Positions 60,663 to 64,000 of a DNA stretch of 64,000 nt are shown in pieces. The notes below the pieces were generated by a model. It was given only the letters and a program-made list of their open reading frames with translations. It did not search any database and was not told where the DNA came from. This DNA comes from Planobispora longispora (GTDB taxonomy: Bacteria > Actinomycetota > Actinomycetes > Streptosporangiales > Streptosporangiaceae). The stretch lies in NCBI RefSeq assembly GCF_016863135.1, contig NZ_BOOH01000039.1, forward strand, positions 186,001 through 250,000, read 5' to 3'. The stretch's first letter is position 1. Every line of letters begins with the position of its first letter. The position numbers and the translations under genes were made by a program.

Positions 60663-62291
60663 TCAGGCCACCTTCTCCACCGAGGCCCACTCGACCTGGT
60701 TGAGCAGGTTGATCTCGACGCCCCTGATGTGCTCCGAGAACGCCGCGTTCATCCGGTAGTAGAAGATCGGGATCATCGGCAGGTCGCGGAGCAGGAGGTC
60801 GTCGGCCTGCTGGTAGTACTTCAGGCCCTCCTCCAGGGAGGCGGCGGAGTCGCCCTTGGCCAGCAGCTGGTCGAACTCGGGGTTGGAGTAGCCCGCGTAG
60901 TTGGAACCGGTCCTGATGGCGCCGGTCGAGAAGATCGGCGTCAGATAGTTCTCCGCGGACGGGTAGTCGATGAGCCAGCCCGAGCGGAACATGCCGGTGT
61001 ACTGCTTGGCGTCGAGCCGGTCGAGGATCTCCTGGAACTTCTCGACCTGCTCGATGTCGACCGTGACCCCCAGGTTGGAGCGGAGGTTGTTGGCGACCGC
61101 CTCGATCCACTCCTTGTGGCCGTTGTCCATGTTGGAGCCGAGCTGCAGCGTCTTGGGGCCGTTCGCCTCGGCGTAGAGCTTCTTGGCCCCGTCCGGGTCG
61201 TAGACGCAGGCGCTGCAGGCGCCGGGGCGGTAGCCGGGCAGCAGCGGGTTGATGAAGTCGTCGGCCGGGGCGCGCGTGCCGGAGAAGACCGTCTCGGTGA
61301 TGGTCTTCCGGTCGATGGCCATGGAGATCGCCCGACGGATCCGCGGGTCGTCGTAGGTGTCGCTCGCCACGAGCGGGAAGCCGACGTAGCCGATGCTGGC
61401 GTCTTCCTGGTCGATGTAGCGGTCGCCCAGCTCGGCCTTGGCGGTCGAGATCGCCGCGGGCGGCAGCTGCTCCTGGACGTCGATGTTGCCCGCCTGCAGG
61501 TCGTTCCAGGCGGTCTCCGCGCTGTTGTAGATCTTGAACTGCAGCTTCTCGAACTTCGGCTTGTCGAGCGGGAAGCCCTGGTAGCGGGTCAGGTTGATCG
61601 TCTGGTCGGTGCCCTTGTTGTAGGGCCCGTCGATCTGGAACATCCCCTGACCGATCGGCTTCTCGGCGTACGCCTTGGTGATCTTCCCGTCCCCGCCGAA
61701 GGCGACCTTGGGCAGCGGGTAGAACGCGCTGTAGCCCAGCATGGTCAGGAACTGGGAGAACGGCTGCTTCAGGGTGACCTGGAAGGTCGTCTTGTCGATG
61801 ACCCGCAGGCCGCTCATCTTGTCGGTCGCGGGCTTCTTGCCCTCGCCGGGATTCAGAGCGTCATACCCGCGCACGCGCGCGAAGAAGTAGTTGGTGCTCT
61901 GCGCGTTCTCCTGGTTGGCGGCGTAGTTCCACGCGTCCACGTAGTCCTGCGCGACCAGCTTCTCCTTGTTGTGCCAGGTGAAGTCGTCCTTGATCTTGAT
62001 CGTCCAGACGCGGTTGTCGTTCGTCTCGATCGAATCGGCGACGTACTCGACGGGCTTCTTCTCCTCGTCGTACTTCACCAGCGGAGCGAAGATCGCGGCC
62101 AGGACCTCGGCCCCCTCGGACTCGACGGTGTCGCTCGGGTAGAACAGCTTCTGCGGCTCACCGATCCTCATGCGCACGGGCTGATCGGCGTCGGCGGCGC
62201 CGCCCGCGGACGTGACGCTGCCACACGCGGCGAGCCCCAGAGAGAGCAACGCCGCCCCGGCGATGATCTTTGCGCCCTTGAAGACACGCAT
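60663..62291 (-). CDS. oligopeptide ABC transporter substrate-binding lipoprotein
   Basis: 542 residues, SBP family 5. Lipobox LSLGLAAC with Cys23 as the lipidated residue. The family block includes DDFTWHNKEKLVAQDYVDAW and VDIEQVEKFQEILDRLDAKQ. It delivers oligopeptides to the membrane pore; peptide size is unknown. ATG at 62291 with GGGAGGA about 11 nt upstream. First gene of the operon running to 56606. Confidence 0.95.
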   Translation of the reverse strand: MRVFKGAKIIAGAALLSLGLAACGSVTSAGGAADADQPVRMRIGEPQKLFYPSDTVESEGAEVLAAIFAPLVKYDEEKKPVEYVADSIETNDNRVWTIKIKDDFTWHNKEKLVAQDYVDAWNYAANQENAQSTNYFFARVRGYDALNPGEGKKPATDKMSGLRVIDKTTFQVTLKQPFSQFLTMLGYSAFYPLPKVAFGGDGKITKAYAEKPIGQGMFQIDGPYNKGTDQTINLTRYQGFPLDKPKFEKLQFKIYNSAETAWNDLQAGNIDVQEQLPPAAISTAKAELGDRYIDQEDASIGYVGFPLVASDTYDDPRIRRAISMAIDRKTITETVFSGTRAPADDFINPLLPGYRPGACSACVYDPDGAKKLYAEANGPKTLQLGSNMDNGHKEWIEAVANNLRSNLGVTVDIEQVEKFQEILDRLDAKQYTGMFRSGWLIDYPSAENYLTPIFSTGAIRTGSNYAGYSNPEFDQLLAKGDSAASLEEGLKYYQQADDLLLRDLPMIPIFYYRMNAAFSEHIRGVEINLLNQVEWASVEKVA

Positions 62292-62823
62292 TTGTGGTAA
62301 ATCCTCCCTTTGCAGGCGAGCGTCGAGACTGAGCACCGCCATCCGGGGGCAGCGTCGCGAAGGGTGTCGCCCCCGCATCCCACTGGCCCGGCCAACGCAC
62401 TGACGCCACACCGGTCGGACGCGACTATTCCGCACCGCTCCACACCGGGTCGTCTCCGGGATGTTGCAGTTCGGTCACACGGACGCCGGTGCGCCGTCAT
62501 ACCACAACCAGTCCAGACCGACATAAACCCAAAATCACCCTAAAGGAGACATTTGCGTACATGTAGCGCGGGAATGGTCACGCCAACATACCTTCCCCGC
62601 CAGAGTGGGCGCGCCATTGCCCGCAGCCGACCCCCGCCTGGGCTACCGTTGACCGACAGTCACGCGCGGCGGCTGACCGCGTCACGCGAGACAGGGGTGA
62701 ACCGGGGGCAGGAGGACAACTCGCGCAATCGATGTGGAACCTCTCATCTCCGTCTCCCGTCCAATGTCCGGCGGAGCCCCGCCGCAGGCATGTCATCCAC
62801 CCACATCCAATAGAGTCCTAGCC
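62292..62823. other. 532-bp divergent intergenic region
   Basis: It separates the peptide-transporter operon (minus) from the exporter operon (plus). Short frames here have poor codon bias, so no gene is called. TAGAGT (62811-62816) ends 7 nt before the ATG at 62824 and is the likely exporter -10. No confident minus-strand promoter or palindrome was found. The patch 62516-62560 is relatively AT-rich. Confidence 0.6.
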
Positions 62824-63765
62824 ATGAGCCAGCCGGAATCCGCCACCGCGGACGCCCAGGCGGGCGGCCCGAGCGACGGCACCCCCTCCGCGGGGCAGGA
62901 GCCGCTGGCCAAGCTCGCCGAGCGTTACGGACTTCGGCGTGCCATCGCACGCCCGAGTCTCCCCGTCTACCTGCGCCAGTTGTGGGAACGACGGCACTTC
63001 ATCATGACGTACGCCACCTCGCGCAACGTCTCGAAATACAGCAACTCCGCCCTCGGCCAGCTCTGGCAGGTCCTGACCCCGCTGCTCAACGCCGCGATCT
63101 ACTATCTGATGTTCGGCCTGATCCTCGGGGCGAGCAAGGGCACGGTGAGCGACTACTATCCCGAGTTCCTCATCACCGGGATGTTCGTCTTCACCTACAC
63201 CCAGCGCGCGGTGAGCGGCGGCGCCAAGTCGATCTCCAGCAACCTGTCGCTGATCCGGGCCCTGCACTTCCCGCGCGCCGCGCTCCCGCTGGCCTACACG
63301 ATCCAGGAGTTCCAGCAGCTCGTGATCTCCATGGGCGTGCTGGTCGTGCTGGTGCTCGTCACCGGCCAGCCGCTCACCTGGCTCTGGCTGCTCATCCCGG
63401 TCGCCCTGCTGATGCAGACCATGTTCAACATCGGCGCGAGCCTGGTCCTGGCCCGCGTCGGCGCCACCGCGCGCGACCTGAACCAGCTCCTGCCGTTCAT
63501 CATGCGCACCTGGCTCTACGCCTCCGGCGTGTTCTTCTCCATCGGGGACAAGGTCACGAGCTCCGCCGGGCTCCCTCAGTGGGTCGCGGACGTGATGTAT
63601 TTCAACCCCGCCGCCGCCTACATGGAGCTCATGCGCCATCTGCTCATCGCGCAGCACGAGATCCGGCCGTACATCTGGTTCGTTTGCGTATTCTGGGCAG
63701 TGTTCGCCCTGCTCGGCGGCTTCTGGTACTTCTGGCGAGCCGAGGAGAAGTACGGTCGTGGCTGA
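62824..63765 (+). CDS. ABC-2 type polysaccharide/teichoic-acid exporter permease
   Basis: 313 residues. After a polar head (about 1-55) come about six membrane helices with TagG/RfbA-like motifs: SALGQLWQVLTPLLNAAIYY, GMFVFTYTQRAVSGGAKSIS and LNQLLPFIMRTWLYASGVFF, and the end FWYFWRAEEKYGRG. It forms the pore for lipid-linked cell-wall polymer export. ATG at 62824 follows TAGAGT by 7 nt. Overlaps the ATPase gene by 8 bp. Confidence 0.93.
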   Translation: MSQPESATADAQAGGPSDGTPSAGQEPLAKLAERYGLRRAIARPSLPVYLRQLWERRHFIMTYATSRNVSKYSNSALGQLWQVLTPLLNAAIYYLMFGLILGASKGTVSDYYPEFLITGMFVFTYTQRAVSGGAKSISSNLSLIRALHFPRAALPLAYTIQEFQQLVISMGVLVVLVLVTGQPLTWLWLLIPVALLMQTMFNIGASLVLARVGATARDLNQLLPFIMRTWLYASGVFFSIGDKVTSSAGLPQWVADVMYFNPAAAYMELMRHLLIAQHEIRPYIWFVCVFWAVFALLGGFWYFWRAEEKYGRG

Positions 63766-64000
63766 GTTGACGGAGGAGCTGTCCCGCGTGAAGGCCGAGG
63801 AGCCCGGCGTCCCGAGCACGGACGTCAGGGTGCACCCCAACCCGGAGCCCCCCCGCCATCCCCGCGCGGGCACTCCCACCGTCGTCGTCGACGACCTGCA
63901 CATCATCTACCGGGTGTACGGCGCCGCCACCGACGCGGAGAAGGGCAACGCCGCCAACGCCCTCATGCGCCTGCTCAAGCGCCAGGGCCGGCCGCAGATG
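63758..64000 (+). CDS. polysaccharide/teichoic-acid exporter ATP-binding protein, N-terminal part
   Basis: 81 codons from a GTG at 63758 to the window edge; no stop. The overlap with the permease stop (GTGGCTGA) marks a coupled pair. VVVDDLHIIYRVYG and a Lys/Arg-rich stretch near the end match the start of TagH/RfbB-type ATPases before the Walker A motif, which lies outside the window. Confidence 0.85.
   Translation, partial: MAELTEELSRVKAEEPGVPSTDVRVHPNPEPPRHPRAGTPTVVVDDLHIIYRVYGAATDAEKGNAANALMRLLKRQGRPQM

Overview
The window is 64 kb of very GC-rich actinobacterial chromosome. Many genes use GTG starts, and at least nine appear to be transcribed without a leader: a TANNNT-like -10 box ends 6-8 nt before the start codon. 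Family content (DUF2530, DUF3027, DUF3263, CU044_5270, XPB-type helicase with its WYL-tailed partner, HelD, mycosin-like protease, MetM/MetO) suggests a sporulating actinomycete near Streptosporangiaceae. This is inferred from gene content only. No tRNA, rRNA, CRISPR array, integrase or insertion sequence was recognised.

Layout. 1-8.7 kb: a truncated zinc-ribbon membrane protein, a secreted propeller-like protein, an ECF sigma factor with its CU044_5270 partner, a methyltransferase, an aldo/keto reductase behind a MerR-type palindrome, and a MarR-MFS-ThpR operon behind a MarR-type palindrome. 8.8-15.7 kb: a conflict-type island with an orphan protein, a gutted CHAT-gene paralogue, an AbiEi/AbiEii toxin-antitoxin pair and an intact 1328-residue CHAT-ATPase-TPR protein; an identical 37-bp sequence follows both CHAT copies. 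15.9-18.4 kb: a GAF/SpoIIE phosphatase overlapped by a B12-binding protein with the W-x9-EH signature of light sensors. 18.5-31.9 kb: CutA, an ATPase/nuclease-like protein whose Shine-Dalgarno lies in a perfect hairpin, a purine permease, a sacsin-type GHKL ATPase, an MFS protein, a cold-shock protein, a HAD enzyme and a TetR regulator. 32-42 kb: the XPB helicase and its partner flanking an acyl-CoA synthetase and a membrane protein, then a HelD ATPase and an acetyltransferase. 42-47 kb: groEL with two CIRCE sites, a cold-shock gene with a long leader, and a metM-metO pair behind a SAM-I riboswitch. 46.8-56.6 kb: a sigma factor, trehalose synthesis genes otsA and otsB on opposite strands, a SAM hydrolase, a subtilase, and a DUF35/Ltp2-like thiolase pair. 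56.6-62.3 kb: a five-gene oligopeptide ABC transporter. 62.8-64 kb: the start of a polysaccharide or teichoic-acid exporter, cut by the right edge.

The strongest functional stories are: (1) SAM-riboswitch control of metM-metO, which argues that the gene resembling threonine synthase makes homocysteine; (2) a predicted B12 light-sensor/SpoIIE phosphatase module; (3) the CHAT/AbiE island, with an internally deleted CHAT paralogue; (4) a recurring habit of short tandem repeats at the 3' ends of genes, several of which include the host gene's own last codons.
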